The position numbers were made by a program, and so were the translations under genes. From NCBI GenBank assembly GCA_030849075.1, contig JASAOO010003097.1:1-21722 (forward strand): DNA of 21,722 nt, in the 5' to 3' direction. The DNA is from Zelonia costaricensis. Lineage: Eukaryota; Euglenozoa; Kinetoplastea; Trypanosomatida; Trypanosomatidae. How positions within the stretch are numbered: the stretch's first letter is position 1; each line of letters opens with the position of its first letter. Under the pieces are notes generated by a model that was not told where the DNA came from, ran no database searches, and saw only the letters and a list, made by a program, of their open reading frames with translations. This document shows positions 7,916-17,836 of this stretch, in pieces.

Positions 7916-10900
7916 ATGTATCCACGGATGCGAGTGCTGCACAACGGCGCCAAGGGCCGTCTCATCGCCGCAACTGCGCCGTGGTGGGGTACCGCGCCGC
8001 TCAGTCACGGCTGCAACGGGCGGCTGAGGATGCACCATGTCGCGGCGTTGTGCGTTGCGGTTGGGGCGAGCGGCACCCACGCCCTGGCCTGCCCGGTGCG
8101 CGGCCTCTCGCTCCGCCTCACAGACGAGGACGAGGCGGCGGCGTCGCAGCGGTTTTCGGTTTCCTTCACGGCACCCGGCAGCGCCTGCGGCGTTGGCGGG
8201 CGTGCGGCTGCGGCGACGTCTGCGGTGGGCGATCGCATCGGTTCCTCTTGCACGTTGCATGAGGCGCATCTCCTGGATCACATGGTCACCGCGGTGGAGG
8301 CGGACCGGACCGGCGCGCCCACCGCGTTGGCGCGCGACGAGCCGTTTGGCGCAGGCCGGCGTGGGCGCGCACTTGAAGAGCAGGCCCATTCCAGAGCCGA
8401 CGCCGCGTGCACCTCGCCGACACCACCACTGCCGCTGCTTGAGCCGCGCGTGCACCCGCCGATGGAGTTTGCGCCGCCGCGGGCGCCGCGGAAGCCGTTC
8501 AAGAGGCTCCTTCTCCCAGCTGGTCCTGCCTCCGGCGCCCACGCCGATGCTGCCGCACCGGCACCGTCTCAGTCCCCTGCCACGCAGCGCGGGTCCGCGC
8601 AGCTGCGCGAAACCCAGGCCGCGTACATCGGCGTCCTCGGCAACAGCTTTGTCAACCCCTTCAACGGGCGGCTCGTGCGTGCCAGCCACCCCACGGCGAA
8701 GCTGCTCTTCAGCGTCGGCTTCTACCGCGGAGCTACGAATTCGCTGCATCTCGAGTGGAGCCCGGCGCGGTACATGCTGGGCCTGCACACGAAGGTGGCG
8801 GCGATGCAGGTGGCGGAGCGGCGGCGCGGCGAGCTGAGTGAGCGGCGCGAGCGCCGGGCTGCTCGAGAAGCCGCCGCCGCCGCCGAGGCTGCGCGGAAGG
8901 AGGCCGCTGCTGGTGGCAAGGCAGCGGCGATGCGACAGCAGCAGCGGCACCTGCGTCTGCCCCGGATGCGTGAAAGGAAGGCGCTGATGCGTCCGCCCGC
9001 CGCGTCAGCGGTGGAGTTGGCGAAGGTGACCGAAGCGTTCATGGACGAGGCCCGCACCCGGCTCCTGCTCCCCTTGACTCGCAAGGGCCCCAAACACTGG
9101 ACCCACGCCGTGGCGCAGCTGCTGCAGCGCGACGACGCCTTCACATGTGTCAACGGCGAGCTGGAGCGGCTGTACGCGGCGTTGAGCACGGCCTACGTGC
9201 CGCCCAAGCTGGACAGCTCCACCGACCCCGCCGTGACGGAGATGACGCTCACGACGGACCAGCAACACGTCGTGCAGCTTGCCCAGCGCGGCTTCAACCT
9301 TTTCGTCGGCGGCAGCGCTGGCACAGGCAAGACGGTGCTGCTCAAGCGCGTGTTTCGCGAGCTGGCGCAGATGGGGCTGCGGGTGGCCATGACGGCGACG
9401 ACGGGGGTGGCGGCGGTGCAGCTCGGCGGCTGCACGTTTCACCACGCCTTCAACGCCCCCCTGTCCGCCACGCCGCACCGGTGGGACAGCAACGCGCTGC
9501 GCGCTATCGACGTGGTTATCATCGATGAGGTCTCGCTGCTCGACGCGTGCATGCTGGACGCCTTCGACATGGAGGCACGGCTGGCCCGCATGCGGTGCCG
9601 CCCCTTTGGCGGCCTGCAGCTGATCGTGTGCGGCGACTTTCTGCAGCTCTCCCGCGACGACACGCTGCCGGCGTACGAGAGCGCCGCCTTCCGCCACCTC
9701 CTCGCCCTCCGCCTCGTGACCCCGATGCGGCACTCCTCAGACGACGACCTGGGCCGCCTGTTGGACAACCTGCGGCATGGCCGCTTCGAGGCGAGCCTCT
9801 TCCGATATCTCGATCGCCCGATCCCCGCGGACGCCACGCACGTCACCTACATCTTTCCCCGCCGGCGCGAGGCCCTGCAGCTCAACGAACGCAAACTCGG
9901 CGAGCTGACGACGCAGGAGATGACCTTCACGCCACAGCGCGGCCCGCTGCAGCTCTGCGGCACCTTCACGGCGTCCGCACTCGTGGAGCTACAGCGGGGG
10001 GAGGACGGCATGCGCGCCGCTATGCCACCACGGGAGCAGCTCATGGAGGTGCTGCTGGCCGAGGCTCGGCGCGTGCTTGGTCGCAACGGCCGCAGCGACG
10101 ACGGTGCGGCGTGTGCGCCACTTCAGCTGCTCGATCACGAGGTGGTGGTGATGCCGGTGCGCGCCGAGGGCACGCTGGAGACGCGCTTCGTGCTGCGACT
10201 GCGGTGCCGGGAGAAGGAGCAGGCCGCAGCCTTCGCAGAGGAGCAGAGCGAGTCCAGCACCGACCCGCCCGCCACGCCAACCTCGGCCGCCCCCTCCAGC
10301 GCCGACAGCACCGTCTGCGTCGCGCGTGCGTTTTCTTGTCGCCGCTCCGTTGCCGCTGTCACGCTGCGGCGCCGGCGTCGCACGGTGGCGCCGTTCAGTG
10401 CGGCAGAGTGGGCGGAGATCGCAGCGGGTGTCGCCGAGCGGCTTGGCGGCTGGCTGGTGGCGATGCTCGGCGAGGAGCCGACCTCATTGATCCCGCTGAG
10501 CGTGTCCATGGCGCTGGCAGATATGACGAGCGCCGACACCGCCACGTCCCTCGCCCCGCTTCGGCTGAAGCTGGGGTGCCGTGTCATGATCACGCGCAAC
10601 CTTTCCCGCACCGTGTCGAACGGCAGCGTCGGCGTCGTGGAGGCCTTCGCGCCACCCGACTCTGCCCTATTTCCGCGCCGCTCTGATCGCTCGATGCGAA
10701 TCATGTTAAAGCGCATAAGCCGGCAACGGCTCTTCGAGCAGCTACCGGTCGTGCGGCTGCTGAGTGGGGAGGTGGTGCAGGTGCCGCCGACCTCGGTGGT
10801 GCTGGGCGGCACGGCGCAGACGTACTTCTACGGCCACGAGGTGCTCACGATGCCGCTGCAGCTCGGCTACGCGTTCACTGTGCACAAGGTCCAGGGCCTG

Positions 10901-11170
10901 ACGCTGCAGGGCACCGTGGTGCTCGACTGCGAGAAGTTCTTCGATTGTGCGCACCTCATCTACGTTGCCTGCTCGCGTGTGCGGCGACTCGACCAGCTCG
11001 TCGTGTACCGCGTGCAGCCGAACATGATCATCATCCGCCGCAGCGCGCTGGAGTTTTCGGAGGCACTGCCAGACGCGTCGTCGCCGGCGGTGCTGAACAC
11101 TCCGCCTCATCAGAGCCGTGCCGACTGGACGAATCGCAGGCACCCGCACGTCTACAGCGTCGCGGGGTGA
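7916..11170 (+). CDS. PIF1-family DNA helicase
   Basis: This 1084-residue superfamily 1B ATP-dependent helicase would be a 5'-3' DNA unwinding enzyme by family knowledge. The frame opens at a TTG (7901); the first ATG, at 7916, is used. Motifs in order: LTTDQQHVVQLA (Q-motif region, about 445), Walker A GGSAGTGKT (465-473, Lys472), ATTGVAAVQLGG (motif Ia), Walker B IIDEVSLLD (Asp537-Glu538), GGLQLIVCGDFLQL (motif III, Asp574), MRHSSDDDLGRLLDNLRHGRF (motif IV area), LKLGCRVMITRNL...NGSVGVVEAF (about 880-915), YAFTVHKVQGLTLQG (motif V, from 985) and YVACSRVRRL (motif VI, from 1016). The N-terminal 440 residues are long and low in complexity. They include an Arg/Ala coiled-coil-like stretch near 300-345. 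A segment of about 200 residues is inserted at about 685-880. The first 25 or so residues are basic and non-acidic, so mitochondrial import is possible. Trypanosomatids carry several PIF1 paralogues, many of them mitochondrial. I cannot say which one this is. Confidence 0.94.
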   Translation: MYPRMRVLHNGAKGRLIAATAPWWGTAPLSHGCNGRLRMHHVAALCVAVGASGTHALACPVRGLSLRLTDEDEAAASQRFSVSFTAPGSACGVGGRAAAATSAVGDRIGSSCTLHEAHLLDHMVTAVEADRTGAPTALARDEPFGAGRRGRALEEQAHSRADAACTSPTPPLPLLEPRVHPPMEFAPPRAPRKPFKRLLLPAGPASGAHADAAAPAPSQSPATQRGSAQLRETQAAYIGVLGNSFVNPFNGRLVRASHPTAKLLFSVGFYRGATNSLHLEWSPARYMLGLHTKVAAMQVAERRRGELSERRERRAAREAAAAAEAARKEAAAGGKAAAMRQQQRHLRLPRMRERKALMRPPAASAVELAKVTEAFMDEARTRLLLPLTRKGPKHWTHAVAQLLQRDDAFTCVNGELERLYAALSTAYVPPKLDSSTDPAVTEMTLTTDQQHVVQLAQRGFNLFVGGSAGTGKTVLLKRVFRELAQMGLRVAMTATTGVAAVQLGGCTFHHAFNAPLSATPHRWDSNALRAIDVVIIDEVSLLDACMLDAFDMEARLARMRCRPFGGLQLIVCGDFLQLSRDDTLPAYESAAFRHLLALRLVTPMRHSSDDDLGRLLDNLRHGRFEASLFRYLDRPIPADATHVTYIFPRRREALQLNERKLGELTTQEMTFTPQRGPLQLCGTFTASALVELQRGEDGMRAAMPPREQLMEVLLAEARRVLGRNGRSDDGAACAPLQLLDHEVVVMPVRAEGTLETRFVLRLRCREKEQAAAFAEEQSESSTDPPATPTSAAPSSADSTVCVARAFSCRRSVAAVTLRRRRRTVAPFSAAEWAEIAAGVAERLGGWLVAMLGEEPTSLIPLSVSMALADMTSADTATSLAPLRLKLGCRVMITRNLSRTVSNGSVGVVEAFAPPDSALFPRRSDRSMRIMLKRISRQRLFEQLPVVRLLSGEVVQVPPTSVVLGGTAQTYFYGHEVLTMPLQLGYAFTVHKVQGLTLQGTVVLDCEKFFDCAHLIYVACSRVRRLDQLVVYRVQPNMIIIRRSALEFSEALPDASSPAVLNTPPHQSRADWTNRRHPHVYSVAG

Positions 11171-11994
11171 GCGGGGAGCGCACCACCGAGCGTGCCGCGT
11201 GTCTTGCGGGTATACGTGGGCGAGCGGGGACAAGGAGCGCACCCCTCTCCCGCCTCCCCCTCCGTTTCGCGTGTCCGCCAGAAGTTGTTGCGCCCTTGCC
11301 TGTTCTTGGCCCTTCTCATACTTCACTACTCTTCCGTCCTGCTACATGGGCAGCGCCCGTTCGCTCGAGCGCTGCTGCCTACTCTACCGCTCCTGCTATG
11401 CCTCCCAACGCAAAGCCACCTCCAACGCCTCACCCAAGAGGCTGTTCGCGTCTTCCTCTTCTCCCTTCTGGGGCGGCGGAGGGAGGAGCACCGTCAGTAG
11501 CACGCTGCGGACGCGCTCGAGCCGGCTATTGGCAAGCCCTGCGCGCTCCCACCCTCGACGCGGCGCCCCAAACAAACAGAAGGGACGCGGTCACGTGCAT
11601 GCCTCACCGTGTGGCGGTTTGGCTGAGTTCCTCCCTTCCCTCCCTCGCCGGTGCGAGTGCGCCACACAAGCCCCACGAGCTGAGGCAGGCAAACGAGGAT
11701 CGCCACGGCCGCCCTCCCCCTCCCCGCCCTCCCCCGCCTCACTTACACCACAATCACAGCCTATTGTCACCTCTCACCCCTCTCCCCTCCCTCTCTCGCA
11801 CCAGCACTTGCAAGTGCCCCCCTTCACTCGCACTCGTGGGCCTGCTTTGACTGTCCGTGGCCGTGTAGGCGCGTGATTGCCTCCCTCCCCCCTCTCTTGA
11901 GCCTCGTGCGCTGTGCTCTCTGACGGCTTCCCCACAGCAGCAGGACTGTTCGCATAGCCGTCTCCTCCCTCGGCTACGTGTACCTGTACAAGTC

Positions 11995-12024
11995 CACACA
12001 CACACACGCACGCACACACACGCA
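11995..12024. repeat. (CA)n microsatellite, interrupted
   Basis: CA units with CGCA interruptions. The open frame that runs through it from a GTG at 11978 would encode a Thr/His repeat, which argues that this part is not translated. Confidence 0.85.
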
Positions 12025-12220
12025 GTACCCCCCTCATGTTTACACCGACATAGATCTTGCTTCCCTAGACCGCCGCCGCCTGCCCGCTGCGCCACTCTTG
12101 CATTTCTCGTCTTGTACGACACCTCGGCATTCCAGTTGCACCCGCACCCACCGACGGGTACGTGGTGCGGGACGGCACCATCACGGCGGCCTGTGCTGTG
12201 CATCGCGGGTGACCCGCCCC

Positions 12221-12276
12221 GTTCGCCTCCCTTGTCGCGTCTCTCCCTGTTTCCATTTTCTGGTGTTGACGTGGAG
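12221..12276 (+). promoter_or_regulatory. Candidate spliced-leader acceptor for the HEAT-like protein mRNA
   Basis: A pyrimidine-rich stretch (about 12221-12260, ending TTTCCATTTTC) is followed by GTGGAG with the AG at 12275-12276. That would leave a 5' UTR of only 7 nt before ATG 12284. The TCCAG at 12131-12135, which also follows pyrimidine-rich sequence, is an alternative giving about 148 nt. Confidence 0.4.
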
Positions 12277-12283
12277 GTGCGTC

Positions 12284-15200
12284 ATGTCCACCACCGGGCT
12301 GTCGCGCGCGTACGCGGTGCTGCGCCAGCTTGATGTTCTCCGCGCCGACAGCATCACGCGTCCTGTACAGCCTTCGCCCAGTCCCTCGAGAGACCGCCCG
12401 CCACGTCCAGCGAGCGCAGCACATGAGCACAGCGCGACCCACACCTTCGCCGCGCGCGCCGCGTCCGCCACGACCCCGACGCGAACACCATCCGCAGCGC
12501 CGAGGCGCCAGGGACAGTACGCTGATGAAGGCAGCGACAGCGGCGCGGCTGTCGACGACTTCTACACACACGCGTACGCACCAGCTAATACGCAGCCGTC
12601 CACCGTCGACGCGCCGCCACTCACTGAGGAGCGAGCTGCGTCAGTGCAGACGTCATGGGAGCCTGCTGCTGCTGCGGCGGTGCGAGCAGCTCGCGCCGCT
12701 CGCGTGACGGCGGGGCACGAGGAGCGTGCGGGTGTGGACTGGGGCGGCCGCTACACCTCGCCTGGTCACAACGCCACCGCTGCTACCGCGGAGCTGTCGC
12801 ACCGCCGCCACCGGTACGACTCGGCCGATCGCACCCGCTCGCGTCGAGGCAGCGTCGACGGTGGCAGGCACGGCGGCAGCGCGGTGCGGCACGGGTGGCA
12901 GCCCGCTGTGACGGCCCGCACGCACGGCCCCGTTCCGGCCCCGGTGGTGCTGCCCGCGCTCTCCGATGCGGAGGCAACCGAGCGCGCCGTCGCCGCGGCG
13001 GCGTCGCTGGAGGAGTACTTCGATAAGGACACGATGCAGGCGGTGCTGGCCAGCGTTGCCGCGCGGTCGGCTGGCGGCTCTCCAGCGCCCCTCTTTGCGC
13101 ATCACCACCCTCACAGCTTTGACGACGCGGCAGCGGTGGTGCCGCCGCCTCGCGCGGGCCTGCCGCATCGCAGTCGCAACGCAGTGGCGCCCGACGGTAT
13201 TGGCTCAAAGCCCCCCAGTCGAGCTGACGTGGACGACTCGGCGACCGCCACCGCCGCTGCCGCAACGCTCTCGTCGCCCAGCGCCTCCCTCCTGCTGGCC
13301 AGCCCAAACGGGGACGCACCGTCGAACAGCAACGGCAGTGACGGCGGGAGTCGCAGCCACATCACGACGTCCATGTCCGCGCCACACTCGGAACGGTGGC
13401 GCACGCTGCACCGCGCCGTGACACTGTCTTCAAGCACGAGCCACACGAGACAGGCGACGCGCGATGGTCTGCGTCCCGCAGCTGCAGCGCCGTCACGCGG
13501 CGACCTCTCCGACTTCTACTCAGCAGTGGATCGGAGGCTGCCACGCGCTGATGAGGCGGGGACAGAGGCGGCAAATCAGCCCGCTCTTCCATCCAACGTC
13601 GGCATCGCAAGCACGCAGGCGGCTCAGGAACGACGCGACATCGAAGCCGCTCTACCCGGGTCTGCCCGCCGCGCTCCACAGAAGCGAATCGCCTCCCCAC
13701 CGCACCTCTCCAGGGAGGCCGTGGACCTCAGCTATGACCGCCGCGACACCGCACCTCCACCTGAGGACGCCGTGCCCGACGACGTCGACGGGGGCGGCAG
13801 CGACGCGGGTGGCGGTACGGCTGGCGTGTCCGCGGAGGCGCGTCCTCCTCCATCGTCCACCGCAGCATCCACGTTCGCTGCGGCGGCGGCCACCCCCAGC
13901 GCTGAGGGCGCTGACGGCGCCGCCGACTCGCCGACCCCACGCACGAGCCGGGATGAGAGTGCGGAGCGGCGCCACGCCACCCCACTCTTCCCCGCGGCCT
14001 GCACCGACGCCGTCCCGTTTCTCGACTACCTTTCTCGCGTCAACGCCACCAGCTCACGGCGGCTCACGAAAGAGCTGCAGGCGATGGGTGACGCCTGGGC
14101 AGCCCGCACCACGGACCCCGACGGCGCGCCGCCCACGCCAGGCGGCCATGGGAGTGGTGGGGATGGTGCCTATGCTGAGCTGGACTGCGACGCGGGGGCG
14201 GCAGAGTCCATCGTGGTCGACGGCCTGGCGCTGTGCCTGCTGCTCAACAAGCCGGCTGCGCTGGAGTACGTCGTGGCCCCGTGGCTGCGTGGCCGTCTCG
14301 AGGCGATGATGGCGGACTCCGTCGCTGACGCGGCCACTGCCGCACACACCCGCCCTCGCAGCCGCACCGGTTCCGCCGTGGCGAGTGGGAGGGCCAGTTT
14401 TTCGCACGCCGAGGAGGCGGCATCCACTGCGGGACTTGGCAAGGACCCGGACGAGAATAATCGCGTGCTCTGCGCCATCATCGGCCTCGGCAGCGGTGCC
14501 ACGACGCTTCTGCCGACGCTGCTGCAGCTGATGCTGTGGCTCCCCCCGCCGTCCCGCACGTCGGTGTGCGACGTGCGCCTCGTCGGCCTCGCGATTCGCA
14601 CGGCTGGGGGCGCTGACGGGCTGCGGGCGCTGCTGCGGGTGCTGACGGAGCAGCTCGAGGCGCCGCACGTGCTGGCCGGTGCCGCCTACGCGGTCAGCAC
14701 CTTCAGCTACGCGCTGCACGGGCACACAAGCGTGCTGTGCGTGCCGGCCGGCACGCTGCAAACCCCGCCGCAGCAGCGCGACGTCGCGAGCGCGGGGGCG
14801 GCGGCCAGTGCGCTGCCCTACCGCCTCGTCGCGGGGCGTGCGCCTGCAGCGGCCGTGGCCCCGCCGCTGTCGGAGTTGCAGTCCCTGTGGGCCAGCAGTG
14901 AGCCGTTTGCGTTTGCCCCCATGGCGACCACAGCGGCGCCCACCGGGGCCCACCTCCTGCACATCCAGAGCCCCCCGCCGTACTGCCCTACCCACCTTGT
15001 CGTGGATGCGGAGCTGGCGCGGCGCGAGATGCTCGCCTACCTGCGCTCTGACCGCTTCCGCGTCGCCCCCGCTCACGCTTCTGTGACGACGCTGCTGAGC
15101 GACGCGCTGGATGCGGACCTCTGCGGCTCCGTCATGTTCGCCGCGGCGTGTCGGTGGTGTGCGCCGGCGATGACCGACCTGCGCCGTGCGATGCACCGCG

Positions 15201-16819
15201 TGCTGGCCAACGTGGTGGACGCGCTGTCACCGCTGCGGCGTGTGCCTCGGCTGCCGTTCAGCCTGCGCGACTTCTTCGCCGACGACAAGGACGCGCTCTT
15301 TGCCGTGGAGACGGCCCTCGTGCGGGCGCTGCTCGCGCCGTCTGCCGCCCCGCTGGTGCAGGAGCAGGCGCTGCTCTCGCTCAGCACGCTGCCCGCCGAG
15401 GCACGCGTGCACGTCGTGCAGCCCGTGACCGACTTCTTCTTGCGGTGTGTGCGCCGGCTGCACCTGCGCCACGCGACCACGATGCGCCGCGTCACCGCGG
15501 CATTTGGCGGCGTTGGCGGTGACGGTGGCGCTGCGGGGGGTGCTGCAGCGGCGGGTGTGGCGCTGGCGGCTGGGAGCGGCATCGGGGCTCGCGCCGAGAC
15601 GCCGGCCGATGCGGAGGAGAGCGTGGCCGTGGCGGCGGCTGTGGCAGCTGGGACGGTGTGCGTGAACGCCCTTGCCCCGCCCGCGTGCACGGAGGACTGC
15701 GCGGCGGCCCTCCTGCCCGCGTATCAGGAGCTGCTCAGCGGCTCGCCGCAGTGGCGGGTGCGGCACGCGGCGTGCGTCGGGCTTGCCCGCATCGGCCCGA
15801 TCCTGGCAGACCCACCCGCGGTCGTGACGCTCCTCATGCGCTTGATCGCGCCGCCAAGTTCGCCCGCATCGTCGCCGACTACGTCCGCGGCTTCCCCGCT
15901 GCCCCTCCTCCAGTCGGCGACGGTGGTCTGGTGCCTCGCGCAGCAGCGGCAGGGCGGCGTGCGGGCACTGCTGGAGCTTCTCAGCGACCCCCGCCCCCCT
16001 CCGGCGGTGCACCACTGGTGCGCGTACCAGCTGGCCGACACGGACGTGTACGCGGCGTGTGGCGAGGCGGTCGGTGGCGGCTCCGCGCCGGGGTCGACCC
16101 CCGAGGCGGATGCGCTGCTGGATGAGCTGGTGCAGGCGCTGGGCCGCCTCACGGCGACGCAGGGGGCGCTGGAAGAGGACACGGTGCTGCTCTGCGTGCG
16201 GGCCCTCGCTGAGGTGCTGCACCGTAGCGACGCGAGCCGCCTCGCTCTCGGTGACGAGGACAGCTTCGCTGCCGCAAGCGCGGCGGACTCGCTCCCACTC
16301 GACACAGTCACCTCTGTGCAGGAGGCGGCTGTGTACTACCAGAGCGAGGCGCCAAACTCCTGCTTCACCGTCTTCACCTCCGTGATGGAGGCGGCGCTGC
16401 TGCCCACCAACGTGCTGAAGGTACTGTGCCTGTACCTGTGCAAGTACGGCGGGGCCCACGGGGAGTTGTACGTGTGCGAGACGCTGCTCGAGGGCGCCGC
16501 GGTGGTCGCGCGGACGGCGGCAGCCTTTGGGCTGCGGGCGTGCGGGGCCAAGGCGGTCCGAAGCGTTGTGCTGGGCATGAACGACGCGTGCTTTGACGTG
16601 CGGCGCGAGGCATTCGAGACGATGGACGCCATCGGCGCCGCTGCCGTGCTGGACGTGTTGAGCCAGCGGCCGACGGAGCACCAGCAGCAGGTGCTGGCCG
16701 CGCTGCGCGACTGCCTGCTGCAAGATGCGGGCCGCGCCGTCTCGCGCAGCGCCGCCGAGGCGGTGTACCACGCGCTGCTCACGGAGGAGCGACTGGCGGC
16801 GGCGGAGGCGTCGGCGTAG
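12284..16819 (+). CDS. Large protein with disordered N-terminus and HEAT/ARM-like repeats
   Basis: The protein has 1511 residues. The frame is open from a GTG at 11978, but residue 1 is set at the first in-frame ATG (12284), since the upstream part encodes a CA-microsatellite Thr/His repeat. Residues 1 to about 570 are Ala/Ser/Pro/Arg-rich and look disordered, with scattered short motifs such as DDFYTHAY and DLSDFYSAVD. From about 572 (FLDYLSRVNATSSRRLTKEL) the chain becomes helical and Leu/Ala-rich. Paired-helix segments of HEAT/armadillo type are visible near 722-812 (VLCAIIGLGSGATTLLPTLL), 1149-1189 (WRVRHAACVGLARIGPIL), 1212-1256 and 1366-1506 (TAAAFGLRACGAKAVRSVVL; FDVRREAFETMDAIGAAAV). 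Gly/Ala and Ser/Thr-rich linkers separate them. HEAT/ARM solenoids are protein-binding scaffolds, so a structural or adaptor role is inferred. No catalytic motif, signal peptide or membrane segment is seen. I do not recognise the exact family; the C-terminal part recalls ciliary HEAT-repeat proteins, but only weakly. Confidence 0.8.
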   Translation: MSTTGLSRAYAVLRQLDVLRADSITRPVQPSPSPSRDRPPRPASAAHEHSATHTFAARAASATTPTRTPSAAPRRQGQYADEGSDSGAAVDDFYTHAYAPANTQPSTVDAPPLTEERAASVQTSWEPAAAAAVRAARAARVTAGHEERAGVDWGGRYTSPGHNATAATAELSHRRHRYDSADRTRSRRGSVDGGRHGGSAVRHGWQPAVTARTHGPVPAPVVLPALSDAEATERAVAAAASLEEYFDKDTMQAVLASVAARSAGGSPAPLFAHHHPHSFDDAAAVVPPPRAGLPHRSRNAVAPDGIGSKPPSRADVDDSATATAAAATLSSPSASLLLASPNGDAPSNSNGSDGGSRSHITTSMSAPHSERWRTLHRAVTLSSSTSHTRQATRDGLRPAAAAPSRGDLSDFYSAVDRRLPRADEAGTEAANQPALPSNVGIASTQAAQERRDIEAALPGSARRAPQKRIASPPHLSREAVDLSYDRRDTAPPPEDAVPDDVDGGGSDAGGGTAGVSAEARPPPSSTAASTFAAAAATPSAEGADGAADSPTPRTSRDESAERRHATPLFPAACTDAVPFLDYLSRVNATSSRRLTKELQAMGDAWAARTTDPDGAPPTPGGHGSGGDGAYAELDCDAGAAESIVVDGLALCLLLNKPAALEYVVAPWLRGRLEAMMADSVADAATAAHTRPRSRTGSAVASGRASFSHAEEAASTAGLGKDPDENNRVLCAIIGLGSGATTLLPTLLQLMLWLPPPSRTSVCDVRLVGLAIRTAGGADGLRALLRVLTEQLEAPHVLAGAAYAVSTFSYALHGHTSVLCVPAGTLQTPPQQRDVASAGAAASALPYRLVAGRAPAAAVAPPLSELQSLWASSEPFAFAPMATTAAPTGAHLLHIQSPPPYCPTHLVVDAELARREMLAYLRSDRFRVAPAHASVTTLLSDALDADLCGSVMFAAACRWCAPAMTDLRRAMHRVLANVVDALSPLRRVPRLPFSLRDFFADDKDALFAVETALVRALLAPSAAPLVQEQALLSLSTLPAEARVHVVQPVTDFFLRCVRRLHLRHATTMRRVTAAFGGVGGDGGAAGGAAAAGVALAAGSGIGARAETPADAEESVAVAAAVAAGTVCVNALAPPACTEDCAAALLPAYQELLSGSPQWRVRHAACVGLARIGPILADPPAVVTLLMRLIAPPSSPASSPTTSAASPLPLLQSATVVWCLAQQRQGGVRALLELLSDPRPPPAVHHWCAYQLADTDVYAACGEAVGGGSAPGSTPEADALLDELVQALGRLTATQGALEEDTVLLCVRALAEVLHRSDASRLALGDEDSFAAASAADSLPLDTVTSVQEAAVYYQSEAPNSCFTVFTSVMEAALLPTNVLKVLCLYLCKYGGAHGELYVCETLLEGAAVVARTAAAFGLRACGAKAVRSVVLGMNDACFDVRREAFETMDAIGAAAVLDVLSQRPTEHQQQVLAALRDCLLQDAGRAVSRSAAEAVYHALLTEERLAAAEASA

Positions 16820-16999
16820 GGTGCAGGGCAGCGAGGTCAGACGGAGAGCGGTGGGTCGGGGAGAGGCGGAGATGAAACCCTTGTGCTGATGCCCACCTCT
16901 CTTCGCCGTCACGATATGCGTACGGACCCCGCCACAGCCCGCGACGCCATGCACAGCTGTGAGGTGCGTCCTCGTCACAACCAGCCGGCTGCCGCCCCT

Positions 17000-17013
17000 C
17001 CCCCCCCCCCCCC
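17000..17013. repeat. 14-nt poly-C run
   Basis: Uninterrupted Cs in the presumed 3' UTR of the HEAT-like gene. Its exact length is prone to sequencing error. Confidence 0.85.
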
Positions 17014-17297
17014 GCGCGCGCTGTCGCCTCCGTCGTTGGGTTTGAAATCACTTTCCTTCTTCCCTCTCTTAGAGGCGTCGATGCGCTGCTTCAGTGCCGC
17101 TCTAGCGGTGTTCAGCCGTTGAGGGACAAGGATGTGCAGCCATTGCGGCGCCAGAGGTGCGACGTGGACCCCCGCCCCCTTCTGCCCACCCCGCATGCCC
17201 CCCCCCCTTTGCTGGCGTTGTGGAGGACGAACCGCGTGCGTACTGCCCCCCCTTCCTCCTTCGCCCTTCCTCTCCCTTTCAACGCCTTCGACGTGTG

Positions 17298-17319
17298 CAC
17301 ACACACACACACACACACA
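17298..17319. repeat. (CA)n microsatellite
   Basis: Eleven CA units in non-coding sequence. Confidence 0.9.
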
Positions 17320-17608
17320 GAAGTGCCCGGCGCACGACTCTACGCAACACAAGTTGCCTCTACTCCTCCGACGTCCGTCACCTGAGGGACAGTTTCGCTC
17401 GGCTCTCTCCCACATCCTGCCCCGCCTTCACTCATCTCGTGTGTGTGTGCGCGGTGCGCTGTTCGTTTTTGTGTAGAGGAGGTTCAATCATCCACTCCCT
17501 CCCCCTTTCCCCTCCGTTCAGCTGCTCGCTCGGGTCACGCACGCCATAGAACGGCGACGCGCTTGTGCATGTGAGGCGGTGCTGTCCAGCCCACCACTGT
17601 CACAGGAA

Positions 17609-17623
17609 CACACACACACACAC
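17609..17623. repeat. Short (CA)n microsatellite
   Basis: A run of CA units about 300 nt downstream of the previous one, also non-coding. Confidence 0.85.
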
Positions 17624-17822
17624 CACTCGCGTCTTGAGTCCTCTGTCTCCACCCATTCACCTCGCGCTGCCGAGTGCGTGCTTCTCGAGTAACACGACTT
17701 GGAAGCACGTCTGCACTCGACTCGTGCTTCTTCTTCTCCCCAACCTGCTTGCTCCTCCGGCACTCCCGCGCCACGGCGTCCACCTCCTTGCTTTTGTCCC
17801 CCCCTTGTTGTCTCTCTCTTTC

Positions 17823-17836
17823 TGTGTGTGTGTGTG
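17823..17836. repeat. Short (GT)n microsatellite
   Basis: Seven alternating GT/TG units embedded in pyrimidine-rich spacer. Confidence 0.85.

Larger units (their letters stand above)
11171..12283. other. Non-coding spacer between the PIF1 and HEAT-like genes
   Basis: About 1.1 kb with no credible gene. It is pyrimidine-rich, with tract-plus-AG combinations at about 11769-11804 and 11881-11901, and a (CA)n run at 11995-12024. Any of these AGs could serve the downstream gene, giving much longer 5' UTRs than the proximal candidate at 12275-12276. Confidence 0.7.

Noticed and set aside
11346..11876. + strand frame of about 176 codons after the helicase gene
   Set aside because: The translation is Ser/Pro/Arg-rich and contains pyrimidine-tract-derived proline runs. 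There is no domain, and it lies in a spacer full of splice-type signals.
11978..12283. N-terminal extension of the HEAT-like protein frame
   Set aside because: It starts with GTG, has no ATG before 12284, and runs through a CA microsatellite that would encode a Thr/His repeat.
15227..16978. Long minus-strand open frame (583 codons) opposite the HEAT-like gene
   Set aside because: It is an Arg/His/Gln-rich shadow frame with no domain; the + strand shows the coherent repeat protein.
17475..17500. GGTTCAATC resembling a tRNA B box
   Set aside because: No matching T-arm stem, A box or acceptor stem could be found around it.
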